Both the position numbers and the translations under genes were made by a program. Below the pieces are notes generated by a model that was not told the origin of the DNA, ran no database searches, and saw only the letters and a program-made list of their open reading frames with translations. Shown here in pieces: positions 12,001 to 16,495 of a DNA stretch of 17,784 nucleotides (position 1 is its first letter; every line of letters begins with the position of its first letter). This stretch comes from Simkania negevensis. GTDB taxonomy: Bacteria > Chlamydiota > Chlamydiia > Chlamydiales > JAFITR01. Location of the stretch: positions 1 through 17,784 of the forward strand of contig JAFITR010000013.1 in the NCBI GenBank assembly GCA_017116025.1, read 5' to 3'.

Positions 12001-12203
12001 GCCAAAGCGAAAAAATTAAAGGCTACCATTGCAACATTTTCTATCACCTTTGCCAAATTGCGTAACAACGTATTACCGACGTATGCAACACGTGCAATAG
12101 GTTTTGCTAAAATTCTAAGCGGCTGATTTTTAATGTCAAATTCAAGATAATCTATTCCCTTTTGCGAAAAATCAAACGGTTGAGATAGAGCTTCTGATTT
12201 CAT
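81..12203 (-). CDS. Giant (~4040 aa) DUF3638/DUF3645-like helicase-fold ATPase
   Basis: A single open frame of about 4040 codons; numbering is from the ATG at 12203. Two hydrophobic segments (about 57-69 and 88-101) suggest membrane association. They are followed by a hexapeptide repeat (143-208), an acidic stretch (220-233), and long charged helical regions with likely coiled coils near 684-751 and 1668-1726. The ATPase core has a Q-motif-like stretch just before Walker A M-G-F-G-K-T (2451-2456), then Walker B-like D-E-L-D-D (2613-2617), C-S-G-T (about 2893-2896), H-T-R-G-T-D (3042-3047) and Q-A-I-L-R-F-R (3071-3077). The order and spacing match, from memory, the DUF3638/DUF3645 region of giant fungal proteins, and the Walker A recalls SecA. 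Low-complexity Gln-Ala and Ala tracts and coiled coils fill the C-terminus. The start at 12203 is chosen because a near-consensus promoter lies at 12271-12299; no clear Shine-Dalgarno is seen. The substrate is unknown. Fungal relatives are often labelled ubiquitinyl hydrolase, but I see no protease motif supporting that. Confidence 0.9.
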   Translation of the reverse strand: MKSEALSQPFDFSQKGIDYLEFDIKNQPLRILAKPIARVAYVGNTLLRNLAKVIENVAMVAFNFFALAFTRGKSIGDLWHAMKEVCKGTGTILIAVAFLVYRPDTRTKAKPEGENPSGPADTHETKEELSRLIPGINVSTETDLSRQADSSTQAGLPAQEEASTKADAFTQEQVSTKAVAFTQASLPTQVPVSTQADALIETGEASTQVSEEGFAVRTSEAEDVDESEEESAFDMNLTESALRDLPHTEKQRYYCHYVKGLLHCSSSIKEELLKHVNAVAQIGSEPIVYEEAVKALRKCMIAHTGRFGSNGVEEKIKKTIGRFITLFGEERDELQKMRHAQYIVDSGKFAFRKANETCSVQEYLDYFLRFPVGLKYAEVESNLILLEDRPEEGEEERASLGQVRTAMRGVLVEELRTGSHQTSTLLKTSQPPTAKELKDNYSTNNERLRLDARKESLQRQRERLEKENVAPEEFVFHLLVREEECIERARESCEKNNRLYARAEGFLAAGHQLIAGTRQKSFNLFCRHVAILLGTIAKSCPDLSKRYKELEKRIVSLKNESIDDDKFCENLCEFEKDFLLLEQEWIQQDEIPNRCEYLSRHGEMVEELGFLNVQLSKTKAEGEPWLSLNKMFPGRQIMTDYIEAYTKELALLAMEKHSDCQFLLRVAASDVRSKDRKEKPFLLQKAVQLRADAKQCREEADRDQSRDGTVKRRLLATANKLEVQAEQIEKDTVNLQLQQEAQETVALLQRENVALLSRAVETLQAFVYGAAEGVDIEFREKESAAIDLDAVSKQFRTSSVIQEWQKKLEQRWLNSLTLHDYAFFPSVPKKKQQQLMTQHFREWIYHNTGVECYLFINPLAVEEVLNTAEKERVAQGEKGEYIVGKIEQTERLRAIREVIAARGEAESSDSSSTSAVGFEHDLLQTKTARQEQFAPLPAIRYVTEDENGAAVASNLLDVLHNYSTDGDIGELSDWLIQFTSRAKEEEFQHHRLRVLAVCKKIFSLSIEHDIPVSKKVSDIFFRCYQSKKENESLSHFDFDLLDSGSKRELLFGTLTIALAGKRGDDLAQAGDVRNFLVQFYHLAFPALGESERLFLKGKLEGIRILGAGEGAWSAGCFREIGSALQDSPFIGLEGVEDSVAQKSYQQIPARERHSVKRSDIDFVRSRAGEELLIHELIPFLEAISLPMLRFPQERQKWARAIDSALATEANASSERGKVIKQLASYVEEQSKQENASNSPLADDHLATPLSIFFRERILADPYIDINGEMFRRHDQAIKEFNEKLLQSKEINHVLLGTSREIVRITNKIENAAKRNVDPPFSLEEFAALLRYKAAYQDIQFRFFTGQREIRGYLKEAVQEAGVTMLLSAPRMESAIANSDLAKKIVKFLCPSISEEERIKRSKQWGDYCNNIFDGTLKEGGELTMVKDLRGFYELGRGFTIDAVYGTVYNRGQQRLQLSSSLKNHPDVRLLGIDNFSYSRDANDAFCYFTNDEKGEPIVQVKIFAVDDKVIIQKNLPTKFDGSGSILLQYVSKDQMANLPRSITARMGIETFWRDDKGKFYGFDHDGILQTIFERDGESFLVGVKDKGKFTPTFDLGKPPAPSLLACFDSEDILQSEDGDSFFVPGCGLTLHKKDGAWMCTAPFFVGERELDRQVTDLLAIKKNDAEQALKELEQKHKKICDDLNKVDEALKEQYSGGKTLLHLKAEKKELEAKRDACVVEERQIRGGQYIVTVPSEAHKTIAVPVDQRIAELMGKSGQYCKQLRLQPDRLESFFRDRTFERGDETTASLFETTKYFYIQSSNDLNKAYGKWCQAVDDGVSLQEQQDILAECQEIESIREAIRLLYEELCNEPLDEVLFSQMGEHIYAKDLSGSLLLAACVTDPGQRVDVLEQLASHSAGSLSDKQLALLTQAKTTLRTEIETVDPLAAEAVQLYNYLCFVEVQHYQLLTKNFAHSPLSDRMEQFKKILGELENAQATVQDASRYFSRDLPPAPSVQEMWKKVSSLFQNDVYAPICGKYQLPAEAAYILPLTSGKTAVRRAYVHLGGESLLERLALQEEIQVTPKDLSETAAGGYQTAQREIAGSFRRSGSSGQVAGFLLEEFGLFNQSNLIELFSIPQSKPGEAASRGAFGCTERDIETLFKVMMEGEKPPWITVESDLLLTFYYSVNPALNPFTFFNPEPLRAALADKAYTEEQLTAITERIQNFLARAQHARCHYTLEGDEKRASVEARIESAIEKHALEFRAAEDWMHANLGDHCEVGLKEMRYAILTEDYSKLKPIILGQHRDKITSLLSYKNAREQHEDDKKLRQLLPKITQEEIQQLRRDLRGGKVELLNRLILNQHIPSLRNAFIRYLFHRTEWHHLNNVKKADYSGERNKIELLAMRRHYPVDLIASAGLDEEKREEQRRQLAFLLFEENIGFRCNAPQVRMFRSFLLDSKDPDAIDAAQARMGFGKTALLPIIALVKLARMRESEQKGALRPGEKKMVRYVVPRAVLEDNTYAFDQRLENILGVHVVKDTEFQRYQIDPKHPLESLKLIQSDLDARKAFYEKVRNEGHLLIQWPEIRNSIESQEDDFRNLLMDNSFDENVVGALVRCLHTLGTIRGMPTSTVFDELDDTQDEKSREVNYTQGKRESTDPVAIDPMLIIIAHLNQGKYDPKKPECFIQGVLKHFDFVIGEDDPFISRLLDEKKLIPDNVNDAFVRHPKGEKLKAASFLLRALFSDASMLSMVKEKQPNTHFGVRFEERGGKRHYFFDQPSNSSSLIAVPYEGTNTPKGASVYDNTEVASFATLRYYLSNETGFEKDPHLDFLIEQTKKGKISAGDRLKAMADMLDQEELRKAKDRFYNDFMVSPTQEFREFFGAAVVATQIRYDTGRISSDRYERGSSGDDVIGCSGTVGSTSSYFKREFTDSAADGKMSLEIMGRRENAEVKRLASPEKKKPYLDEVLATIFANANKDTRAITDVAGMCKSPEGTPEAVVRALWNMLRENEFFKDVTGIVYYGKDNVKRLYQGPEKDPILCTTAMELEARKGKKFFTFYDQKHTRGTDVKQAFESHALLTLDKNVANSDVKQAILRFRDLVSRESGQSFSFAMMDDFYTEIQGALDKDSSYTIEAKDVAIYLRKQERVAEKKNALTIFNKEMKAIVKQAASHLEHYVTSKIDFKQLRAEQLRAYTGFLQRRNEIAQLVDPAKTTLHEKYGHAIDDMERDRFIERERMQITENLRRLFECAKQFERGIQPAGAAVADDHWERTERFYSGQVEDSVALFKRRYPANECVRTPSNTADGQCIAVAQAQAQAQAEAQANTMVTALMEKDVEVHVDLDSSPRVRMVATHLPVDLSFLQNVTQKTETIDSYGATNNLVHPDLRNKFRVSPHLRATKSLRTRYFLANADKSSVVLISAEEADKFKNPLFAANRQNFSLFDVNDYNAKSGMIPAIVGSDWKNIDRHLANNMRAVMLGINGCPDKNDLGRVASSTDKVRSLINETQLCDVTMEQLLPHLTRRGDTDIVTVDSFGLSKNCVIDLTIASTASAAAAEEDAAVLAAAPGSSTSNVITISARDTAGNLSTIRIPTNNHAFNAFLVGGEVEHWVNDGTPSGKVISVRVSGVLNQSQSKKFAVLQTQLKEHFESLKLKWKELEAKKAEQERDKKEIQDQIERFCQGRLSSVFLTQGFRSAINHMEELKDWGNCLDLAELEHFDQTTDEIGKFQEIPEQQATELARLAGSVTEGEEKMMADIFSAVKEFLTAAPAQASAENASAASSGDVNTKFIVDEERKERLKNTQELLKRVRTCLERKDGALVGEAVNILKQLKEDLIILRAIVATTVHTKNPKKLEAQEGKGLANWQDPIQISIGNGMIASARCQGRVCRPMGESIDSIEHLVESVQRLAEKIAPTEKRIKELEAEIGAIAGYYNEAEGAVDIVDTILGQEQNLSRALFGRGLQLVPKDAKGDLTPSALFDLINSSALLRMRTGAVESHAMHFEGRRPEYNFTVDTLERTLERDTVQMTIAEATSLESNIALRRQINNLANQFEQRSKEVLRR
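1554..1628 (-). repeat. Ala-rich low-complexity tract
   Basis: Residues about 3526-3550 of the giant protein are mainly alanine with Ser, Thr and Glu (AS-TAS-AAAA-EED-AA, then AAAP-GSSTS). The DNA is a GCT/GCA-rich trinucleotide-like stretch. It is likely an unstructured linker inside the C-terminal region. Confidence 0.75.
2295..2333 (-). repeat. Gln-Ala dipeptide (hexanucleotide) microrepeat
   Basis: Residues about 3291-3303 of the giant protein alternate Ala with Gln (one Glu): A-QA-QA-QA-QA-EA-QA. On the plus strand this is a run of GCTTGG-like hexamers with a few substitutions. It follows the ATPase core by about 210 residues and probably marks a linker between the core and the C-terminal part. 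Confidence 0.85.
2930..4950 (-). other. ATPase core of the giant protein (DUF3638/DUF3645-like)
   Basis: This is the coding stretch for the helicase-like core inside the giant gene. In protein order it contains a Q-motif-like N-A-P-Q-V-R, then Walker A (codons within 4836-4853), the segment G-H-L-L-I-Q-W-P-E-I that parallels G-x-L-L-x-Q-P-E-x in the eukaryotic family, D-E-L-D-D (4353-4367), C-S-G-T (about 3516-3527), F-Y-D-Q-K-H-T-R-G-T-D (H at 3078-3080), and L-R-F-R-D-L with G-Q-S behind it. All expected ATP-handling residues are present, so the protein is predicted to be an active ATPase rather than a relic. The family match is by recalled motifs, not by a search. Confidence 0.7.
11580..11777 (-). 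repeat. Imperfect 18-bp tandem repeat encoding about 11 hexapeptides
   Basis: Residues about 143-208 of the giant protein read as consecutive hexads, for example DSSTQA, GLPAQE, EASTKA, DAFTQE, QVSTKA, VAFTQA, SLPTQV, PVSTQA. The consensus is roughly x-x-(S/F/P)-T-(Q/K)-(A/E/V). On the plus strand the unit appears as variants of GCCTGTGTAGAG plus six bases. The units are diverged but stay in phase, so the frame is kept. It lies between the N-terminal hydrophobic segments and an acidic stretch and looks like a flexible, Thr/Gln/Ala-rich spacer. Confidence 0.85.
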
Positions 12204-12270
12204 GTAAATACCATTTTTTAAAGAAAGCGTATAGATATATACAAAACGGATCATCCGCATATATAATTTA

Positions 12271-12299
12271 ATTATAAGAACTAACCACAAATCTGTAAA
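12271..12299 (-). promoter_or_regulatory. Sigma-70-type promoter of the giant gene
   Basis: Read on the minus strand, TTTACA (12294-12299, five of six to TTGACA) is separated by exactly 17 bases from TATAAT (12271-12276, a perfect -10). Transcription would start near 12264, giving a leader of about 60 nt before the ATG at 12203. The surrounding DNA is AT-rich. The position argues against translation starting anywhere upstream of 12264. Confidence 0.7.
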
Positions 12300-12330
12300 A
12301 TAGTTTTTTTGCAAACAATATGGAAATGTT

Positions 12331-12464
12331 GGCGTTGTTGCATAAATAACCACGGAGCCACAGAGATCCGTAAGTGAAGATGAGGTCCATGAGATGAAAT
12401 AACAAAAATGGGCTCTGTTGCGCAATTCACCACTGATCTCAGTGGTGAATTACGCAACAACACC
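12331..12464. mobile_element. MITE-like remnant with IS903/IS5-family-like ends
   Basis: The left end GGCGTTGTTGCATAAATAAC(C) (12331-12351) and the reverse complement of the right end (12444-12464) agree at 17 of 21 positions. The end sequence resembles the recalled IS903 inverted repeat GGCTTTGTTGAATAAATC. About 90 bp lie between the ends and hold no transposase gene. A third copy of the end lies inside at 12411-12431. No clear target duplication flanks the element, so it is old, rearranged, or bounded differently. It sits between the divergent promoters of the giant gene and nqrB. Confidence 0.55.
12416..12459. repeat. Long near-perfect palindrome (21-nt arms, 2-nt centre)
   Basis: The arm 12416-12436 (starts TGTTGCGC, ends CCACTGA) is complementary to 12439-12459 with a single mismatch; only TC lies between. 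It is made of two facing copies of the inverted-repeat end described for the surrounding element. It could form a strong hairpin in RNA from either strand or a cruciform in DNA. No T-run follows on either side, so it is not a standard intrinsic terminator. It lies about 100 bp upstream of nqrB. Confidence 0.85.
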
Positions 12465-12485
12465 CTTCCATCACCCCTTTTTTCT

Positions 12486-12514
12486 TTGAACTGGATCGTA
12501 AAAGGTGATACTGT
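12486..12514 (+). promoter_or_regulatory. Weak promoter candidate for nqrBCDE
   Basis: TTGAAC (12486-12491, four of six to the -35) is followed after 17 bases by TACTGT (three of six); an overlapping GATACT (12507-12512) is a closer -10 but only 15 bases away. No better pair was found between the MITE-like element and the nqrB start. The call is a best guess by position. Confidence 0.25.
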
Positions 12515-12561
12515 CCGGTAGATTGTCTTTTGCATATTTTTAGGACACAAGGTTCACGAAG

Positions 12562-14088
12562 ATGCTACGAAAACTTCTCGACGCCCAGCTTTCCCTCGTC
12601 AGCAAGGGGAAACCGCTCCACAAATTGCGCCCTCTTGTCTCTGCGGGAGACACCTTTTTCTACGAAGCTGCATGTAGCACCAGAACTGCTCCACACGTGC
12701 GCGACACTGTCGATCTCAAAAGGTGGATGATTCTCGTCGTTGTCGCCCTGCTCCCCTGCATCATATGGTCAATATGGAATACAGGCCTGCAGAACATCGT
12801 ATACACCAGCGGCAACCTCTCGTTTATGCGAGAATATCTCAAAGCATCAACTTCTTTTTCCAGCTACTTTACCTTCGCCTTCAGCGACATGCGCTGGCTT
12901 ACCATCATCGCCGAAGGGCTCAAAGCCTTCCTACCCGTCGTCCTCATCTCCTACATCGTCGGAGGGATATGGGAAGGAATTTTCGCCTGCATACGTAAAC
13001 ATGAGATCAACGAAGGTTTTTTAGTCACAGGCATCCTTTATCCCCTCATCCTCCCTTCGACAACACCCTACTGGATCGTTGCCATCGGCGTATCCTTCGG
13101 CGTTGTCATCGGCAAAGAGCTTTTTGGAGGAACGGGGATGAACATTCTCAACCCTGCACTAACATGCCGTGCCTTCCTCTATTTTTCCTTTCCTTCAACA
13201 CAAACGGGTAACGTCTGGGCTGGGACCAACAATACCATTGCCTCCGTCAGCGTCAACAAGATGAACCAACAAGCAGAAGCCCTCGGTCTCGATGGCGTAA
13301 CGCAAGCAACACCTTTGGGCACTCTCAATATCACTCCAGAGATCAAACGCGTCCACATCGATGCGATCGCCACCAACACGCTACAGAACAAGGTCGGCAC
13401 CTACGACACCATCCAACGTCATTTCGACCAGTGGGACCACCTTCAAAGCAGCAACGCTCAGCTCGGCGCCCTCACCCCCGACCAGATGAAAAGCTTTGTC
13501 ACCGCCCCCATCACCGATGGAGGTCTAGGCCTTGGCGCTGAAAACTATCAGGCAGCATCCGACTTCTCTTCACTCAACTACGGCATCGGACACGACGGTG
13601 ACTGGACCTTCTTTTTCGGCAACCAGCTCGGCTCTATGGGAGAGACATCGTTCGTCGCATGCCTCCTCGGCGCTATCTTCCTCATACTCGTCGGCATAGG
13701 ATCCTGGCGTAATATGGTCGCCATGGGCCTCGGCGCTCTCATCACCGCCTACCTGTTCGAACTAGGAGCTAAAACCCTTGGCATCGACCAGGGGGCGTGG
13801 AACCCAGCAAAATTTGCCTTCCCCGCCTACAAACACCTCCTCCTCGGAGGCCTCGCCTTCGGCCTCGTCTTTATGATCACTGACCCTGTTTCTTCACCAG
13901 GGATGAAAGGCGCCAGATGGATCTATGGCCTATTCATCGGCGCCCTCGTCATCGTCATACGTACCATCAACCCCGCCTTTCCAGAAGGCGTCATGTTAGC
14001 CATCCTCTTTGGTAACGTCTTTGCTCCACTACTCGACTTCTACGCAGTAAGAAACTACAGGAGATTGCGCCGTGTCAAAGCAAGATAA
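12562..14088 (+). CDS. nqrB: Na+-translocating NADH:quinone reductase subunit B
   Basis: A 508-residue integral membrane subunit of Na+-NQR, the respiratory pump that passes electrons from NADH to quinone while exporting Na+. The roughly 50-residue cytoplasmic N-terminus ends in V-R-D-T-V-D-L-K-R-W-M, and multiple membrane segments follow. The stretch K-E-L-F-G-G-T-G-M-N-I-L-N-P (185-198) is a family signature. D-G-V-T-Q-A-T (244-250) is the flavinylation motif, with Thr250 the predicted covalent FMN site. The C-terminal half has F-M-I-T-D-P-V-S-S-P and the usual final I-L-F-G-N-V-F-A-P. Length and sequence are close to the Chlamydia protein (about 503 residues, from memory). The ATG at 12562 has AAGG nine bases upstream. 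It heads the operon and overlaps nqrC by 17 bases. Confidence 0.97.
   Translation: MLRKLLDAQLSLVSKGKPLHKLRPLVSAGDTFFYEAACSTRTAPHVRDTVDLKRWMILVVVALLPCIIWSIWNTGLQNIVYTSGNLSFMREYLKASTSFSSYFTFAFSDMRWLTIIAEGLKAFLPVVLISYIVGGIWEGIFACIRKHEINEGFLVTGILYPLILPSTTPYWIVAIGVSFGVVIGKELFGGTGMNILNPALTCRAFLYFSFPSTQTGNVWAGTNNTIASVSVNKMNQQAEALGLDGVTQATPLGTLNITPEIKRVHIDAIATNTLQNKVGTYDTIQRHFDQWDHLQSSNAQLGALTPDQMKSFVTAPITDGGLGLGAENYQAASDFSSLNYGIGHDGDWTFFFGNQLGSMGETSFVACLLGAIFLILVGIGSWRNMVAMGLGALITAYLFELGAKTLGIDQGAWNPAKFAFPAYKHLLLGGLAFGLVFMITDPVSSPGMKGARWIYGLFIGALVIVIRTINPAFPEGVMLAILFGNVFAPLLDFYAVRNYRRLRRVKAR
14059..14063 (+). promoter_or_regulatory. Shine-Dalgarno AGGAG deciding the GTG start of nqrC
   Basis: AGGAG lies inside the 3' end of nqrB, eight bases before the GTG at 14072. 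This placement supports the GTG as the true nqrC start and suggests translational coupling with nqrB. Confidence 0.7.
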
Positions 14089-15040
14089 GCAGGTCACCAA
14101 CGTACAAGTCATCCTCTTCATGGTCGTCCTCTGTTTTGTCTGCGCGCTCATCCTATCAACACTCGCCATCTTATTAAGGCCCTTCCAAGAAAGAGCGCGT
14201 GCCGTTGACGAAAGCAAACAGATGCTTGCAGCAGCAGCGATTTACAATCCACAAGGCTATTTCGTCCTGCCCGCCCAAGGTATCGCCGATATCGCCCTAG
14301 CGGCAGCGAAGAAAGCTTTTGTCCCCGCCAAATACAACGAAGAGAAGGGGCTGCTCATCGCCGTCCCTTCTGCCGAAGAGGCTCAAGCAACAGAAGCAGA
14401 TATCGCTGCTCTATCACAGCTGCGCATGCGTCCCATGCTCGTTGACAGCCAAGGCAACAGCTACACCTTTGAAGCAAAAGGCCTCGACCTAAAGAAATAC
14501 ATCGCCGACAACAGCAAAACAGGCTATGCAAACCTGCCCTTTAAACTCATCTATTTCATCGAGCCCAACGTCTCCAAAGAAGAAGCCGCCCAAGCTCAAC
14601 CTGCCGGATTCCTCCTCCCCGTCGCAGGCAATGGACTCTGGGGGCCCATCTACGGATACCTCGCTATCGACAAAAACTGCGATACCGTCGTCGGCACAAC
14701 ATGGTACAAACACATCGAGACTCCCGGCCTTGGCGCCATCATCAGCGCACCAGAGTGGCAAGGACAATTTCCAGGGAAACTCATTTTTCAGCCCGACAAT
14801 CAAGACATCACCGACTTTAAAACCGCCCCACTAGGGATCACCGTTGTCAAAGGCAAGGTCATCGAAGTCTATGGGGATAAGCCCAAAGCAAAAAGCGCTG
14901 TCGACGGCATCTCCGGCGCTACACTCACAGGCAACGGCGTAACGGCAGCATATAAAGACTCCCTCACACCATACCGCAACTTCTTCATCAAATTCCGCCA
15001 AGCGAATAACCTCCCCATCACAAACGTAAAAGGAGCATAG
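14072..15040 (+). CDS. nqrC: Na+-translocating NADH:quinone reductase subunit C
   Basis: A 322-residue subunit with one N-terminal membrane anchor (about 13-35); the rest is extracytoplasmic and carries a covalently bound FMN that takes part in electron transfer through Na+-NQR. The flavinylation motif D-G-I-S-G-A-T (278-284) is intact, with Thr284 the predicted FMN-phosphate acceptor. The family segments [11 protein letters not shown] (188-198) and H-I-E-T-P-G-L-G-A (214-222) are present. It is longer than the Vibrio protein but similar to the chlamydial one, with the extra length between the anchor and the conserved domain. The start is GTG, supported by AGGAG eight bases upstream, and the first 16 bases lie within nqrB. 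Attachment of FMN needs an ApbE-type transferase, not encoded in this window. Confidence 0.97.
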   Translation: MSKQDKQVTNVQVILFMVVLCFVCALILSTLAILLRPFQERARAVDESKQMLAAAAIYNPQGYFVLPAQGIADIALAAAKKAFVPAKYNEEKGLLIAVPSAEEAQATEADIAALSQLRMRPMLVDSQGNSYTFEAKGLDLKKYIADNSKTGYANLPFKLIYFIEPNVSKEEAAQAQPAGFLLPVAGNGLWGPIYGYLAIDKNCDTVVGTTWYKHIETPGLGAIISAPEWQGQFPGKLIFQPDNQDITDFKTAPLGITVVKGKVIEVYGDKPKAKSAVDGISGATLTGNGVTAAYKDSLTPYRNFFIKFRQANNLPITNVKGA

Positions 15041-15047
15041 AGGCAAC

Positions 15048-15692
15048 ATGGCAGAAAAATCCGTCCCCCTCAAAAGCTACTTTACCAACCCCCTATGGCG
15101 CGACAACCAAATCCTCATTGCCATACTAGGAATATGCTCCGCCCTCGCTGTAACAACAAGCATACAAGTCTCCCTCACCATGGGCATCGCCGTATCGTTC
15201 GTCACAGGAGCATCATCATTCTTCGTCTCACTATTACGACGCTGGACACCCAACAACGTGCGGATGATCACACAGCTCGCCGTTATCTCCACCTTCGTCA
15301 TCCTCGTCGACCAGTTCCTACAAGCATTCTTCTTCGAGATGTCAAAAACGCTCTCCGTCTTCGTCGGACTCATCATCACCAACTGCATCGTCATGGGAAG
15401 GTGTGAAAGCATGGCCAGGAATGTACCACCAATACCCGCATTCCTCGACGGATTCGCCGCAGGGCTCGGATACGCATACGTCCTGCTCATCGTCGGTATC
15501 ATCAGAGAACTCTTCGGCTTCGGTACACTACTCGGATTCCGCATCATCCCACTAACATGGTACGCCACAGCAGAACACCCCAACGCCTACCAAAACTTCA
15601 ATATCATGGTACTCGCTCCCGCTGCCTTCTTCCTACTCGGATTCTTCATCTGGATTGCTAACCTATCAAGAAAAGACCTGCCAGAGTCATAA
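15048..15692 (+). CDS. nqrD: Na+-translocating NADH:quinone reductase subunit D
   Basis: A 214-residue polytopic membrane protein, related to NqrE and to RnfE, with about six membrane segments. With NqrE it forms the inverted-repeat pair in the core of Na+-NQR that holds an iron centre between two membrane half-helices. The two cysteines expected for this are visible: Cys30 in [10 protein letters not shown] and Cys113 in T-N-C-I-V-M-G-R. The ATG at 15048 follows the nqrC stop by only 7 bases; AGGAG at 15031-15035 or GAGG nearer the start could serve as the ribosome binding site. Length equals that of other NqrD proteins, and no damage is seen. Confidence 0.97.
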   Translation: MAEKSVPLKSYFTNPLWRDNQILIAILGICSALAVTTSIQVSLTMGIAVSFVTGASSFFVSLLRRWTPNNVRMITQLAVISTFVILVDQFLQAFFFEMSKTLSVFVGLIITNCIVMGRCESMARNVPPIPAFLDGFAAGLGYAYVLLIVGIIRELFGFGTLLGFRIIPLTWYATAEHPNAYQNFNIMVLAPAAFFLLGFFIWIANLSRKDLPES

Positions 15693-15707
15693 AAGAGAGA
15701 CAATACC

Positions 15708-16436
15708 ATGTTGATGGGCCCTTATACCGTTATCAACCTCCTAGGCATACTCATACAAGCCATCTTCGTACAAAATATTCTGCTCGCCACATTCCTAGGA
15801 ATGTGCACATACCTCGCATGTTCAGCGACGTTAAAAACAGCTAACGGCCTTGGCATCGCTGTCGTCTTCGTCGTCACATGCTCAGGGCTACTCAACTGGT
15901 GCGTACATACTTTCATCACCGGCGTAGGAGCACTCTCGTGGCTCTCATTCATCGGTGTCGACGGCGCTGCCCTCAATCTCGGCTTCCTCGAATTCATCAT
16001 CTTTATCTCCGTAATCGCCGCCTTTGTTCAAGTGCTCGAAATCATGATCGAAAAATTCTCCCCCGCACTATACGTAGCACTCGGTTCATACCTGCCACTC
16101 ATCACCGTAAACTGCGCTATCCTCGGTATCAGCCTCTTCTCCGCAACAAAAGATCTCCCCTTCATACCCAACTTCGTATACATCTTCGCTTCAGGAATCG
16201 GATGGTGGCTCGCTATCGCTCTCATCGCCTCCATCAGAGAAAAACTCACCTATTCTCATATCCCCCGGGGACTCAACGGTATGGGTATCACCTTCATCAT
16301 GACAGGACTCATCTCCCTTGCCTTTATGGGACTAGGAGGAATCGCCCTAGATCAACCCTCATCCAAACAAGTAGAAAACTACGTCACACAACAACCCTCT
16401 CTCGAGCCTGCTCTACCAGAGGACAAAGTTCTTTAG
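15708..16436 (+). CDS. nqrE: Na+-translocating NADH:quinone reductase subunit E
   Basis: A 242-residue polytopic membrane subunit, partner of NqrD in the membrane core of Na+-NQR. Q-N-I-L-L-A-T-F-L-G-M-C (22-33) and V-N-C-A-I-L-G (134-140) are the family signatures; Cys33 and Cys136 are the predicted iron ligands. S-I-R-E-K-L near the C-terminus is also typical. It is about 40 residues longer than the Vibrio subunit because of a polar C-terminal tail and a loop, as in Chlamydia NqrE. An AGAGAGA stretch lies just before the ATG at 15708; a second in-frame ATG two codons on is possible. The gap to nqrD is 15 bases. No terminator is evident behind it, so transcription may run on into the peptidase gene. 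Confidence 0.97.
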   Translation: MLMGPYTVINLLGILIQAIFVQNILLATFLGMCTYLACSATLKTANGLGIAVVFVVTCSGLLNWCVHTFITGVGALSWLSFIGVDGAALNLGFLEFIIFISVIAAFVQVLEIMIEKFSPALYVALGSYLPLITVNCAILGISLFSATKDLPFIPNFVYIFASGIGWWLAIALIASIREKLTYSHIPRGLNGMGITFIMTGLISLAFMGLGGIALDQPSSKQVENYVTQQPSLEPALPEDKVL

Positions 16437-16458
16437 TGAATCTTTGTTGAAAAAGTTG

Positions 16459-16464
16459 TATACT
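16459..16464 (+). promoter_or_regulatory. Possible -10 element before the M48 gene
   Basis: TATACT (five of six to TATAAT) lies in the 59-bp gap after nqrE, preceded directly by TTG. No good -35 hexamer is found 16-18 bases upstream, where the nqrE stop lies. It may give the peptidase gene its own weak promoter in addition to read-through from nqrBCDE. Confidence 0.3.
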
Positions 16465-16495
16465 ACTTTTATTTACGAATGACCCAGGCAGCAAC

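Noticed and set aside
81..12203. Ubiquitin hydrolase function, the label often given to fungal relatives
   Set aside because: I see no Cys/His catalytic pair in a recognisable deubiquitinase context; the visible motifs are those of an ATPase.
12204..12425. In-frame upstream extension of the giant gene to an ATG at 12425
   Set aside because: It would run through the MITE-like element and the TATAAT promoter, and the peptide has no protein-like character. The promoter at 12271-12299 places the transcript start below it.
12530..12730. Small frame overlapping the start of nqrB
   Set aside because: The overlapping nqrB frame has clear homology from its first residues; this frame has none.
15878..16450. 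Arg/His-rich open frame overlapping nqrE in another frame
   Set aside because: It is produced by the C-rich codon use of nqrE; the residues are mostly Arg, His, Ser and Leu with no domain.
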